DNA of 64,000 nt from Ignavibacteriota bacterium (GCA_013285405.1 CP053446.1:186001-250000); one strand, 5' to 3'; counted from the first letter of the stretch, positions 28,267 through 37,202 are shown. A program made the numbers and translations. Notes: generated from the letters alone by a model not told the origin.

Positions 28267-30270
28267 TTACTTCAGCAAAATTAATTTCTTCGTCTCCATA
28301 AAATTTCCTGAAGTTAATGTGTAGAAATAAATTCCACTCGTCAATGCTGAGCCTGATCGCCTCGGAAGTTCTGCTGCGTTGAAAGTAACTGAATAATTTC
28401 CTGCTTCTTGATTTTCATTTACCAATGAAGCTACTTCTGTCCCGAGCATATCATAAACTTTTAGTTGAACCTGTCCGGAAGTTTTTATTGAGTATGAAAT
28501 TGTTGTTGTTGGATTGAAAGGATTCGGATAATTCTGTTCGAGTAAATATTTCAGAGGAGTTGATAAATCAACTTCCATTTCTTTTGAATATTTAAAACTG
28601 CCGTCATAATCAATTTGCTTTAACCTGTATGAATATTTCCCACTCGTTAAACTTGAATCTTTATAAGAGTATTTTTGCTGTTCGGAAGTAGTTCCATGTC
28701 CTTCAACAAAACCAACCAATGACCATTGACCATTGACTGATGACCTTTCTATTTCAAATCCTTTATTATTTAACTCACTGGCAGTACTCCAGCTTAACAA
28801 AACATTATTGCCTCTGAGCAAAACCGTAAATGAAGTTAATTCTACAGGCACGATAACCGAAGGACGATATATGCTGGTAAATAATCTAAGTTGTCCGTTA
28901 TTTTCTTGTTGTCTACTTATTAAAATTTCTTCTTTAGAATCACCAGTCAGATCATACATTGAAGCACCATAATAAACATTATAATTACCCACCATCTCAT
29001 TTTTTTTAATGTAATAAAGTTCATAGGAATGTTGATTAGGACTCCCAGTAAACTTCAGTATCAGAAAATGCTGGTCAACGCATATTCCAAGCTCTTCAAC
29101 TCCGTCCTTATCAACATCAACTGCAAAGGCATTATAAGCGTCGAATGAGAATACTCCCACAAGCCAGATTTTGGTTACAACTTTATAATTGTTATTCCCG
29201 TCAGATTCATAGCATGTATATAACGTTTTGGGAGTACTGCCATAAAAAGCATCCCCTCCGACCCAAAATTCCGGCTTGCCGTTGCCGTCAACATCCATTG
29301 TTGTAAAGTGTACATAAGCGTTATAAGTATCAAGAGTATCATTCCAAATATTCTGGTACCCTGTGCCTGGCTGGTATTCCAATACATGCACTAATCCATG
29401 AATACTACCTAGTACAATATCTGGATAACCGTTCCCGTCTATATCTTCGGTAGAAAAACCGGCCCCATAGATATCTGGTTCTGGGAAAGCATAAACGGAA
29501 TCAAAACTATTAAATACAGAATTATACTCGGCAATTGCTGTATATGCATCTAATGAATAATAAAGCAGGTCAGTCAATCCATCGCTATTATAATCACCAA
29601 GCATAGGGTCATTCATTTGGTTCCATACAGTAAAACGAAAATCCTCTGTAACAGCAAATGAATTAGGGAATGGTTTTTTATAAATGACTTTTAAGTGTGG
29701 TGCCAGTAAATCGGTACTTGATGTAAATAACTGCAACTGCCCATCACCATTTATATCGTACTTACCTTCTGCTCTTGTTATCGTATCGGGATAAGTATAT
29801 ACAATCTTAAATATGCTGTCAGCAGGATCGAGCTCGAAGATTTTTAAAGGTAAGTTAAACCAGCTTGTTTGGTAATGCTTTTCAAAACCATACAATTCGG
29901 GCAGGTAATTCTGGTTTATATCTGCTGCTTTAATAGACAGTGGCATTTGCGCAGGAGCCACAGGTACTTCCTGCCAGAAGCTGTACATCTGGTAATAAAG
30001 CGTTGTATCAATTATTGTAAGGTCTATTATCGTGCTATCGTAATTTGGCGAGTAGTTCGGGTAATCGGTAACTAGTGATCGGTAATCGGAAATGTTTTTA
30101 TATAGCACTTTGCCATTAGGGTATTCAAGTTTCAGAATATCTTTTTCAATCTCGGTTACTTTTATGTCATCTCTGTCTTTTAATTGCTGCAACCTTTCTT
30201 CTCTGCTCATTTGTGCAAGAGAAACACTACTAACTAAAAACAACAGACAAAAAACTATTTTCAAACGCAT
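28267..30270 (-). CDS. FG-GAP repeat T9SS-exported protein
   Basis: The 667-residue protein starts with a signal peptide (LKIVFCLLFLVSSVSLAQ). FG-GAP type loops include DINGDGQLQLFTS, DYNSDGLTDLLYYS, DIDGNGYPDIVLGS, DVDGNGKPEFWVGG and DVDKDGVEELGIC, consistent with a calcium-binding propeller. A fibronectin-like stretch (about 475-575, VELTSFTVLLRGNNVLLSW) and a T9SS sorting domain (LEQNYPNPFNPTTTISYS to ETKKLILLK) follow. It is a close relative of the proteins at 1-1421 and 9771-11516. Leader element 3 lies upstream and AGGAAT serves as the ribosome site. Confidence 0.88.
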   Translation of the reverse strand: MRLKIVFCLLFLVSSVSLAQMSREERLQQLKDRDDIKVTEIEKDILKLEYPNGKVLYKNISDYRSLVTDYPNYSPNYDSTIIDLTIIDTTLYYQMYSFWQEVPVAPAQMPLSIKAADINQNYLPELYGFEKHYQTSWFNLPLKIFELDPADSIFKIVYTYPDTITRAEGKYDINGDGQLQLFTSSTDLLAPHLKVIYKKPFPNSFAVTEDFRFTVWNQMNDPMLGDYNSDGLTDLLYYSLDAYTAIAEYNSVFNSFDSVYAFPEPDIYGAGFSTEDIDGNGYPDIVLGSIHGLVHVLEYQPGTGYQNIWNDTLDTYNAYVHFTTMDVDGNGKPEFWVGGDAFYGSTPKTLYTCYESDGNNNYKVVTKIWLVGVFSFDAYNAFAVDVDKDGVEELGICVDQHFLILKFTGSPNQHSYELYYIKKNEMVGNYNVYYGASMYDLTGDSKEEILISRQQENNGQLRLFTSIYRPSVIVPVELTSFTVLLRGNNVLLSWSTASELNNKGFEIERSSVNGQWSLVGFVEGHGTTSEQQKYSYKDSSLTSGKYSYRLKQIDYDGSFKYSKEMEVDLSTPLKYLLEQNYPNPFNPTTTISYSIKTSGQVQLKVYDMLGTEVASLVNENQEAGNYSVTFNAAELPRRSGSALTSGIYFYTLTSGNFMETKKLILLK

Positions 30271-30324
30271 CTCTTTATTCCTTTGTTACATAATAAATAG
30301 GGAAAGAAAACACTGTTAGAGATT

Positions 30325-30359
30325 GCTTCTCCGTCAATTGCCGGATCGCAATGACTGAT
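30325..30359. repeat. REP-like palindrome, GATTGC..GCAATGAC type
   Basis: GATTGCTTCTCCGTC then GCCGGATCGCAATGACTGA forms an imperfect hairpin of the same type as 56411-56448. It sits in the leader of the 28267 gene. A similar copy lies near 31703-31735 between the ROK and lipoprotein genes. Confidence 0.5.
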
Positions 30360-30371
30360 GATTTTTTTCAA

Positions 30372-30622
30372 GCTATGTAAAACCAGAAGGGAAGAATAAG
30401 AAATGAATGGATGGTTGATTGAATGGTAGTATGAAAACTTTGAAAGTTTCATACAGAATAATCTGGATTGGTGAAAATAAATTCACCATCTTTCTCGCTC
30501 CAGAGAGAGAGCGCTAAATATCGTGCCAGCTTTGAAGAACTTATTTCTGAAAAAAAGTTCATCGTTTTTCTACCCTGAATTAATTTCAACAGAAACTTAG
30601 ATAAGGAATTTTAGAAAGTCAA
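30372..30622 (-). promoter_or_regulatory. Leader element 3 (promoter plus structured 5' UTR)
   Basis: This is the near-identical partner of leader element 1, differing by scattered substitutions and short indels. On the minus strand TTGACT (30622-30617), 17 bases, then TAAGTT (30599-30594). The TGGCACGATATTTAGC box is at 30528-30513, the GGTGAA/TTCACC hairpin at 30470-30487 and the GTATGAAA-type hairpin near 30428-30453. The gap 30271-30715 shows no gene beyond this and the small palindrome. Confidence 0.6.
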
Positions 30623-30715
30623 TAGATTTGTTAACATAAAAACAAACACGCAAGTTGTAAAAACACATAAACGAGTAAATCAGACATACAGCCATCGTAT
30701 TATTTTATGAGTTGA

Positions 30716-31678
30716 TTATTTAGGATGAAATACCAACGCAGAAGCACCTTTTATACCGGCATCATTTTTTAATTTTGCAGGATGAACTCTAACCCTTGGT
30801 CTTATAGGTGCCATTACTCTGTTTGAAATAGTTTTCCTGATTGAATCGAACAGCGGTTTGCCAAAGCCTGCAATTCCTCCTCCGATAATAAAAACACTTA
30901 TATCGAGAACATTACAAAGAGAAGTGAATGCTGCACCAAGATGAAAACCAAGTTCAACGATTACAGATTTGGCAAATTTATCGCCTGACTCAGCAGCCTG
31001 CTGAATAATACGGGGTGAAACTTTACTTAAATCATTGTTAATCAACTTCCATATTTTTGATTCAGGATGTGATTTAAGCTGCAATCGAACTCTTCGCTTT
31101 AAATACTGGTTGCCTGCATAAGCTTCAATACAACCGTAGGATCCGCAATTACATTTTGGTCCTTTATAATCAATTGAGATATGACCAATTTCACCTGCAG
31201 CACCAAAATCACCGTGATAGATTTTTTTATTGATAATAATCCCGCCACCAACACCTGTTCCAAGAGTAACCATTATGAAAGATTTATAATTTTTTCCATT
31301 TCCGAATGTAAGCTCACCTATCGCAGCAGCATTAGCATCGTTGTCAACGAAGACATTTTTCTTAAACTCTTTGCTAATAATTTTTTTAAGGTTCACTTTT
31401 TTCCAGCCCGGTAAGTTTGGAGGATTTTCTACAATGCCTTTCCCCGGAATAACAACACCCGGACAACCAATTCCTATTCCATTAATTTTATATTTTGATC
31501 CATTTGTCAACTCCTCAATGGCTGAAATAATTTTACGAATAATTGTTTTTGGACCTTTATCTGCTTCAGTACGAAATGTTATTTTTTTTAAAATTTTACC
31601 AGTACTGGTAACAATTCCAATTTTTATATTTGTACCACCGATGTCAACACCAATTGCGTATTTAGTTTTCGTTTTCAT
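30716..31678 (-). CDS. ROK family sugar kinase (glucokinase-like)
   Basis: The 320-residue protein has the phosphate motif GVDIGGTNIKIGIV, the catalytic D114 in VDNDANAAAIGE, LGTGVGGGIII, and the ROK zinc motif with H166, C176, C178 and C183 (GHISIDYKGPKCNCGSYGC). ROK kinases phosphorylate glucose or related hexoses with ATP. Specificity cannot be read directly; glucokinase is the usual role. It may be cotranscribed with the lipoprotein gene 71 bases upstream. Confidence 0.9.
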   Translation of the reverse strand: MKTKTKYAIGVDIGGTNIKIGIVTSTGKILKKITFRTEADKGPKTIIRKIISAIEELTNGSKYKINGIGIGCPGVVIPGKGIVENPPNLPGWKKVNLKKIISKEFKKNVFVDNDANAAAIGELTFGNGKNYKSFIMVTLGTGVGGGIIINKKIYHGDFGAAGEIGHISIDYKGPKCNCGSYGCIEAYAGNQYLKRRVRLQLKSHPESKIWKLINNDLSKVSPRIIQQAAESGDKFAKSVIVELGFHLGAAFTSLCNVLDISVFIIGGGIAGFGKPLFDSIRKTISNRVMAPIRPRVRVHPAKLKNDAGIKGASALVFHPK

Positions 31679-31749
31679 TCTAATTTCAAAAATTTTTTTT
31701 GAGATTGCTTCTCTCAGCAGGGTCGGGATCGCAATTCAGATAAAAAAAA

Positions 31750-32355
31750 TTAATTAGTAAATGATTGATCAACAATCTTTAATTCACCCGGATATTTTAT
31801 ATCTCCAACAGGCGAAGATACAGTTGGAGATGCAAACAGGGATAATCTGGTTGATGAACCCTGTTGACCTCCTAAAGTAAGCGCAAGATTTATAAGGTTA
31901 TCAAAACCCTTGTTGCCAAAAAATTCAATCAAATCAATATTCATCGTCAATGGTATATTAGTAACTTCGCCGGTTCCCGGAACCGTAACAGGTGAACCAA
32001 TGTTTCCTGATATTGTTTCGACGTTATCAATTTCTAATCGCCAGGGAAACGCTTTTAATGTTGCATCGGTTTTAGGATAACCACCTGTTCCATCATTTGG
32101 ATTTTTTGCTTCAACATTAAGTGTAAAAGATACTGGTAGTTTTCCTGATGCAATTACCGATGTCAGGTTTACAACTTCGAGCGGATTGAAATCCTGCAAA
32201 GATTTTTTACCGGAGATATTAATTCCGCTGACAGTAAAATTATTGACTGCACCAAGTTTAAATTTTAATCTTGACAGATTAACCATTGTCTCATATACGC
32301 TGCAGCTTGAGGTTAAGAATAAAAGTGCTGTAGAAAGTAAAACTATTTTTTTCAT
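31750..32355 (-). CDS. Lipoprotein with LEA/WHy-like domain
   Basis: The 201-residue protein has a lipoprotein signal with lipobox LTSSC (C18). Residues about 40-150 read as a beta-rich domain (LGAVNNFTVSGINISGK, FTLNVEAKNPNDG, WRLEIDNVETISG) of the water-stress/hypersensitive-response (LEA14) type. It is probably anchored in the outer membrane or periplasm. No function is known. It lies between the ROK kinase and the oxidoreductase on the same strand. Confidence 0.72.
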   Translation of the reverse strand: MKKIVLLSTALLFLTSSCSVYETMVNLSRLKFKLGAVNNFTVSGINISGKKSLQDFNPLEVVNLTSVIASGKLPVSFTLNVEAKNPNDGTGGYPKTDATLKAFPWRLEIDNVETISGNIGSPVTVPGTGEVTNIPLTMNIDLIEFFGNKGFDNLINLALTLGGQQGSSTRLSLFASPTVSSPVGDIKYPGELKIVDQSFTN

Positions 32356-32400
32356 GGTAGTCCAATTGTTTTAATTATGTATTGTTTAATTGTTAAACTC

Positions 32401-33390
32401 TTACGCAATCCTTTGACCTTCAATCTTCTGAATAATGATTTGTGCAACTTTTAAAGCTCGCAATCCATCCACTCCTGAAACTAACGGTTTTGTTTTATTT
32501 AATACGGAGTTGACAAATAGTTGAAGCTCAAACTGAAGTGCATTTAATTCTTTCTGTTCAGGCTGCTCATACACTATTTTTTTTCTCTTGTTACCAACAC
32601 CAATTTCTCCAAATGAAATCTGCGTCGGCTCAGCCTGAGCATCAGGAGACAAAAGTCTGTAGGCTTCAGCGACACCGGTTACAAAATCAAGAGCAATATA
32701 ACTATCACGCTGAAATATTCTCATCTTTCTTAGTTTCTTTTGTGATATACGGCTGGCAGTTACATTTGCAACAGCACCGTTTTCAAACTGAAGTCTTGCA
32801 TTTGCTATATCAAGATGATCGGAAACCACGGCAACCCCGTTAGCCTGAACATCCACCACATCGCTTTTTACAAGACTGAGAATTATATCAATATCATGAA
32901 TCATTAAATCAAGGACAACAGCTACGTCAGTTCCTCTCGGATTGAATTGAGCAAGTCTGTCTGTCTGAATGAATTTTGGCTCATCAATATATTTTTCCAT
33001 TGAAACAAGTGCAGGATTAAAGCGTTCAATGTGTCCAACCTGAAGATTTAGTTTTTTCTTTTCAGAAATCTCCACAAGTTCTTCAGCTTCTTTGATTGTA
33101 GTTGTAATTGGTTTTTCAATGAATACGTGAACTCCGGAATCAAAACATTTTTTTGCAACTTCGAAATGAGCCGTGGTAGTTGCAGCTATTGAAACTGCAT
33201 CAACTTTATTTAGTAAATCATCAATCGAACCAGTACCTTGAACATTGAATTCTGAACTAACTGACTTCAACTGTTCTGTATTGGAGTCGAATATGCCAAC
33301 AAGTTCACAATTTTCAATTGACTTAAACATTTTAATATGAAGTTTACCGAGATGACCGGTTCCGATTACACCAACTTTTAGCTTTTCCAT
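32401..33390 (-). CDS. Gfo/Idh/MocA family oxidoreductase
   Basis: The 329-residue protein has the Rossmann motif VGVIGTGHLGKLHIKMF, FIEKPITTTIKEAEELVEI (the EKP motif) and VGHIERFNPA. Family members are NAD(P)-dependent dehydrogenases acting on sugars or UDP-sugars. Some relatives next to lipid A genes make the 3-amino sugar of UDP-GlcNAc, but no lpx gene is adjacent here, so that role is not assigned. The tandem repeat at 33405-33899 lies upstream. Confidence 0.85.
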   Translation of the reverse strand: MEKLKVGVIGTGHLGKLHIKMFKSIENCELVGIFDSNTEQLKSVSSEFNVQGTGSIDDLLNKVDAVSIAATTTAHFEVAKKCFDSGVHVFIEKPITTTIKEAEELVEISEKKKLNLQVGHIERFNPALVSMEKYIDEPKFIQTDRLAQFNPRGTDVAVVLDLMIHDIDIILSLVKSDVVDVQANGVAVVSDHLDIANARLQFENGAVANVTASRISQKKLRKMRIFQRDSYIALDFVTGVAEAYRLLSPDAQAEPTQISFGEIGVGNKRKKIVYEQPEQKELNALQFELQLFVNSVLNKTKPLVSGVDGLRALKVAQIIIQKIEGQRIA

Positions 33391-33404
33391 TATTATTTCT
33401 TTTT

Positions 33405-33899
33405 AGTTCTTAGTTTTTAGTTGATGATTTGTTTTAGTTTTTAGTTAATAGTTATAGTTAAATCGTTGCTTGTCATAGTTAGCGGATAACTGTAAACTCA
33501 AACGAAAAATAATAAACCAAAACTAACAACCAGCTAACCAATAACTGAATTCACAACTTAAGTTTACTTGCTATGTTTTCTTTATTTGTTCTTAGTTTTT
33601 AGTTGATGATTTGTTTTAGTTTTTGGTTTTTAGTTAATAGTTATAGTTAAATCGTTGCTTGTCATAGTTAGCGGTTAACTGTAAACTCAAACGAAAAGTA
33701 ATAAACCAAAACTAACAACCAGCTAACCAATAACTAAATTCACAACTCAAGTTTACTTGCTATGTTTTCTTTATTTGTTCTTAGTTTTTAGTTAATGGTT
33801 TTAGTTGGATAGTTACATGTTATAGTTATTAGTTAACAACGAACCAAAACTGAAAACTAATAGACCAAAACAAACAACCAGCTAACCAATAACTGATTA
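33405..33899. repeat. Tandem repeat, about 2.7 copies of a 182-189 base unit
   Basis: Unit starts (GTTCTTAGTTTTTAGTT) are at 33406, 33588 and 33777, giving periods of 182 and 189. The third copy is shorter and more diverged. Each unit is rich in TTAGTT on its left half and in AACTAA/AACCAA on its right half, so it can fold as a large imperfect hairpin. It fills the gap between the plug-protein stop and the oxidoreductase start and encodes no gene. The period is far too long for CRISPR. Confidence 0.85.
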
Positions 33900-35129
33900 C
33901 TGCTTACTAATTACTCTCTTATAACCAATGATTCTTTCATACGGTCCTTTATCCTGTTCATTATAATAAAGAAAGACATCAAATTCTTTTGTGTTCAGCC
34001 AGGTGTTGCCTTCGAGAATAAGCCAATCAGGATTTAATATTTCATTATTGTCAACGTCAGCAGCAACATATTGATAATCGTAAATTCCTCTTTTCAGCGG
34101 AATGGTGATTGAATAAATCCCTCCGCTTTCATTCATCCGGTAATTAAGTGAAAGTTTCCAATCATTGAATGCACCGACTAAAAATATACTATTAAAATTC
34201 TCCTCCGGCGGACGAATTGAAAATGTAACGTTCAGGTAAGTTGAAAATTCATCTCTGTAATTTGCATATATTTTTCCACCATTAAGATCTTTGTGAAGCG
34301 GATTAAGAAAAAATCTTGAATATTCTAATCCATCAAGCTGGGCACGAACATCCTTTGTATTGAAAAGATTATGATCTCTGATATCTACTTGTCTGAATTC
34401 ATTTCCAGCGGGGATATCTCTTGCAGTGAACGTAAAATTCCGGTTAGCATCCCACTTAAAAAATCTGAAAAGTGTATTGGTTTTTCGATCAACAACAATC
34501 GGATAATTTATCCTTTGATCATCAATTATTTCAATCCGGTCAACGAATGATGGATGGAAATCCTCCGTTAAATAGAAATCTGTTGTAACATTAATCGCCT
34601 TGGAAAGTTCAACAGGCCAGTATGATTTATCTTCCAGTTCATCTCTTTTAACATTTACGCGAAGTTCAACATCATTATTGACAACAAAAAATTTTCCGGT
34701 TGCATAAACAATTGATGTATCCTGTGAATCAGTTACATAAAATCTCCATTTGCCTGAAAAAGGAAATCTTACCTGATCTTTCTCATCGGGGTATGAACTT
34801 TTATGATGATACCGGGCATCATCAGCTACCATTATCGGAAGATCTTCAAAATCCAGGAAATAAAAAGTGTTGTATTGGTAATTAAGAAGAAAAATATTTT
34901 TTGTTGGAGTCCAACCTATGTCACAGAACCTGAAAACGATATTCATACTCGGATAGAATTCTCCCTGAACATCGAATTCAATCACAAGTTTATTAACACC
35001 AGTTAAAACAGGAAGTGAAGTTGGATTATCAGTTGAGTAAACATTAAGACTTTTCACCGCGAATTCCTGCGCAAATAAATTGATTTGCATGAACAGATAA
35101 AATGAAAGAATTAATATGACGGATTTCAT
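33897..35129 (-). CDS. T9SS plug protein (DUF5103)
   Basis: The 410-residue protein has a signal peptide (SVILILSFYLFMQINLFAQ) and the DUF5103/T9SS plug signature: IEFDVQGEFYPSMNIVFRFCDIGW, FYLDFEDLP-like segments, GKWRFYVTDSQ and a C-terminal domain with FLVGAFNDWKLSLNYRM and GIYDYQYVAAD. In Flavobacterium the plug closes one side of the SprA translocon pore. It therefore links to the many T9SS cargo proteins here. The 79-residue gene lies directly upstream, 14 bases away. Confidence 0.82.
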   Translation of the reverse strand: MKSVILILSFYLFMQINLFAQEFAVKSLNVYSTDNPTSLPVLTGVNKLVIEFDVQGEFYPSMNIVFRFCDIGWTPTKNIFLLNYQYNTFYFLDFEDLPIMVADDARYHHKSSYPDEKDQVRFPFSGKWRFYVTDSQDTSIVYATGKFFVVNNDVELRVNVKRDELEDKSYWPVELSKAINVTTDFYLTEDFHPSFVDRIEIIDDQRINYPIVVDRKTNTLFRFFKWDANRNFTFTARDIPAGNEFRQVDIRDHNLFNTKDVRAQLDGLEYSRFFLNPLHKDLNGGKIYANYRDEFSTYLNVTFSIRPPEENFNSIFLVGAFNDWKLSLNYRMNESGGIYSITIPLKRGIYDYQYVAADVDNNEILNPDWLILEGNTWLNTKEFDVFLYYNEQDKGPYERIIGYKRVISKQ

Positions 35130-35143
35130 TATCTCCCCCGGAT

Positions 35144-35383
35144 TTATAAATTAAATATCTCAACGCACTTAATTGAATTAATTGGTATAAAGATGCCAAT
35201 GTTTTCGCCCTCTCTGTTAGTTTCCAAAAGTAAGCCGTCATCATAAACGTTTATTAGTTTCCCGGTTTTAAAAACTATTTCATACAATGGTTGATCAGCT
35301 TGCGGATCTTTTACTGCACCATAGTTTTCGTGCATTGTTACATTTAAAGTATAATTGATGTACTCTGTCCAGTCGAGTTTCAT
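35144..35383 (-). CDS. Conserved small hypothetical protein
   Basis: This 79-residue protein has a good ribosome site (AGGAAGA) and ends 14 bases before the plug-protein gene, so it is likely real and cotranscribed. The second half (YEIVFKTGKLINVYDDGLLLETNREGENIGIFIPINSIKCVEIF) looks like a small Sm-like beta barrel, but this is a weak impression. I do not recognise a function. Confidence 0.6.
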   Translation of the reverse strand: MKLDWTEYINYTLNVTMHENYGAVKDPQADQPLYEIVFKTGKLINVYDDGLLLETNREGENIGIFIPINSIKCVEIFNL

Positions 35384-35412
35384 ATTTCTTCCTTACAACA
35401 AATTATTGATAG

Positions 35413-35531
35413 TACAATTTAGGATATTTAGAAATAAGATGCGATTGAGAAAGAAGGGGGAAAAATTATATTGATTTGTAATTGGCTGTTCCATTTATAA
35501 ACTGATAAGTCAGAAAGATTAAAGAGGTTAG
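35413..35531. repeat. Accessory-island repeat, copy A
   Basis: Bases 35413-35480 are about 85% like 36187-36262, both reading CAATTTAGGAT...GCGATTGAGAAA then TTATATTGATTTGTAATT. A weaker match continues to GATTAAAGAGG at 35519-35529. Copy A lies inside the 3' end of the toxin gene and supplies its last roughly 35 codons; copy B lies after the second toxin gene. Confidence 0.75.
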
Positions 35532-35850
35532 ATGTGTCTCTAATTTTTTTAATATTTTTTTCTAAATCTTCTTTTTTGAGTAACTGATTACCTTCAAAAA
35601 CTGTCAGCACTTCTATTCTTTTCTTTTTTATCAGATAGACTATTCCATAATTCTTATACAATAATTCTCTGATTACCTTAATTGAAAATTCCGGAACTAT
35701 TCTGCCTCTTTCGGGATTTTTAGATAATCTTTCAGTATGCGATATTAAATGATCAATAAATTTAACCGCTGAGATGGGATTATCGCGTTTAATATAGGAT
35801 TCTATCTCGTTTAATCTGAATATTGATTCTTTCGTCCAGAATACTTTCAT
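35428..35850 (-). CDS. RelE/ParE family toxin with repeat-derived tail
   Basis: Residues 1-97 form a ParE-like toxin (KVFWTKESIFRLNEIESYI, RLSKNPERGRIVPEF, IRELLYKNYGIVYLI, RIEVLTVFEG). ParE toxins usually poison gyrase; RelE relatives cut mRNA. The last roughly 35 residues (TSNLFNLSDLSVYKWN to SIASYF) are encoded by repeat copy A and look unrelated to the toxin fold. The ATG lies one base after the antitoxin stop, so the two are coupled. The tail may be harmless or may alter activity. Confidence 0.82.
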   Translation of the reverse strand: MKVFWTKESIFRLNEIESYIKRDNPISAVKFIDHLISHTERLSKNPERGRIVPEFSIKVIRELLYKNYGIVYLIKKKRIEVLTVFEGNQLLKKEDLEKNIKKIRDTSNLFNLSDLSVYKWNSQLQINIIFPPSFSIASYF

Positions 35851-35851
35851 T

Positions 35852-36133
35852 TTATCTGGAACGATTCTTCTTCAACAGCGATTTTACCTGTGCAGTTGAA
35901 AACACCTCTCCTTTTTCTGAATCTGATAATCCTCTTGCAACTGATTCTGCAAATTGTTTTGACTGTCTTAATCCATCAAATTCTACAGGAGATAAAAGTA
36001 CGCCAGCAGGTTTGCCGTTCTGTGTAATCACTAAAGCATTTCCTTTTTCCTGAATCTCTTTAAGAAAATATGCCAGTCTGGATTTAAACTCGCCAACCGG
36101 GATTATATCCTTTGATATATTTATATTTTTCAT
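35852..36133 (-). CDS. Phd/YefM family antitoxin
   Basis: The 93-residue protein has the Phd/YefM pattern NISKDIIPVGEFKSRLAYFLKEIQ and ALVITQNGKPAGVLLSPVEFDGL, followed by a basic C-terminus that would bind the toxin. It is upstream of the ParE-type toxin and ends one base before it. It probably represses its own promoter upstream of 36133. Confidence 0.85.
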   Translation of the reverse strand: MKNINISKDIIPVGEFKSRLAYFLKEIQEKGNALVITQNGKPAGVLLSPVEFDGLRQSKQFAESVARGLSDSEKGEVFSTAQVKSLLKKNRSR

Positions 36134-36186
36134 AGTCGTTTTTTATTTAGTCTTATTACAGTCTTAATATAGTATCTTATTTTGAC

Positions 36187-36336
36187 TTACTCAATTTAGG
36201 ATTTTTGGAAATAATAAGCGATTGAGAAAAAAGGGCGAAAAATTATATTGATTTGTAATTACTTGTCTGGCTCAGCATAAGGCTGATAAATTTGACAGAC
36301 TTGTCCGGCTTCGACGGATTAAAGAGGCTATGCCTT
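36187..36336. repeat. Accessory-island repeat, copy B, with cassette-like end
   Basis: Bases 36187-36262 match repeat copy A. Then 36302-36336 (TGTCCGGCTTCGACGGATTA and onward to GCTATGCCTT) matches 37168-37202 with three differences in 35 bases. Both 35-base copies lie just after the stop of a minus-strand gene and end with the core GCTATGCC or GTTATGCC. Confidence 0.7.
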
Positions 36337-36341
36337 ACCGA

Positions 36342-36752
36342 CTATAAAACATATAGTTTAGCTTCTTTAACTTTTTTAAAATCCTTCTCATTAAAGGTAG
36401 CAACAGTATCTATTTGATTAGCTAAGCCAATACTTAATATTTCATAATCATGGATTTGTAATCCTACAGGTTGGTACTTTTTCAGTAAATCTCTGAATAC
36501 TAAAAAGGTTTCTTTGGTTGGATATAATATGGTCATCGTATTTATAAAATCTTCGATCACCAGTAGGGCTTCTTTTAATGATAACGAATTTTGAGAAAAT
36601 CTTGTTACCACAGTAAGAAATTCTGATAAGTTTTTTGATGTTGTATATAATTCGAGCTCTTCAGAAAATATCTTTTGAGCACTATCAAAATATTTTGAAT
36701 CTTCGTCAATAGAATAAATTAAAACATTAGTATCTACTAATATTTTATTCAT
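36342..36752 (-). CDS. PIN domain toxin, VapC-like
   Basis: The 136-residue protein opens with ILVDTNVLIYSID (D7) and has LSEFLTVVTRF (E44), QIHDYEILSIGLAN and ATFNEKDF, the acidic residues of the PIN nuclease site. VapC toxins cut tRNA or rRNA. Its start overlaps the end of the upstream 60-residue antitoxin-like gene by 8 bases. Confidence 0.86.
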   Translation of the reverse strand: MNKILVDTNVLIYSIDEDSKYFDSAQKIFSEELELYTTSKNLSEFLTVVTRFSQNSLSLKEALLVIEDFINTMTILYPTKETFLVFRDLLKKYQPVGLQIHDYEILSIGLANQIDTVATFNEKDFKKVKEAKLYVL

Positions 36753-36927
36753 ATGCTCTTTCTCGAATGTTTACATTATCAAATTGTCCCTTTAGATTAA
36801 ATGTATGAATCTTCTTCTGTTTATGTGTTGTCTTCACTCCAAGAGAATTAATATATTTATATACCTTTTCTAATAAATCATTAGGCATTTTATCTATTTC
36901 TTTTTTTACTCTTTCTTTCGTTGTCAT
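36745..36927 (-). CDS. VapB-like antitoxin, DUF2281 type
   Basis: The 60-residue protein has MTTKERVKKEIDKMPNDLLEKVYKYINSL, the short helical pattern of DUF2281 antitoxins that precede PIN toxins. It overlaps the toxin start by 8 bases and has AGAGG ahead of its ATG. Assigned mainly by position. Confidence 0.72.
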   Translation of the reverse strand: MTTKERVKKEIDKMPNDLLEKVYKYINSLGVKTTHKQKKIHTFNLKGQFDNVNIRERAYE

Positions 36928-36998
36928 TTTTACCTCTTTTAAAAATTAACTTGCCTAAAATATAAATTTTCCACTCAAACATTCAAACTTTGCTTGAA

Positions 36999-37202
36999 GG
37001 CATAACGGTGTTGTGCTTAAGCCCAGTTTATCAGTCTGTGGCTGAAAGTGATACTTTTGTATATCAATTCCGCCAGAGACGGACAAACTTTCAAAGAACT
37101 ATTTTTTTGCAAATCTTTTTGCAGGGCATTTTTGTTTTCTTTTTACGCTGTTGACTTTTTACTTACCTGTCCGGCTTTGACGGATTAAAGATGTTATGCC
37201 TT
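36999..37202. repeat. Inverted core pair GGCATAAC / GTTATGCC (cassette-junction candidate)
   Basis: GGCATAAC (36999-37006) and GTTATGCC (37193-37200) are perfect complements 186 bases apart. The second lies at the end of the 35-base shared block 37168-37202. Read on the minus strand, AAC then GTT at the ends is the layout of an integron attC site, but the length is at the upper limit and the internal arms are not clearly complementary. The gap between the vapB-like gene and 37201 holds no gene. Confidence 0.4.

Noticed and set aside
33405..33899. CRISPR array
   Set aside because: Period of 182-189 bases with no short repeats and unique spacers, and no cas genes.
36999..37202. Confirmed integron attC site
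   Set aside because: Length is long, inner arms do not pair clearly, and no integrase is in the window; kept only as a hypothesis.
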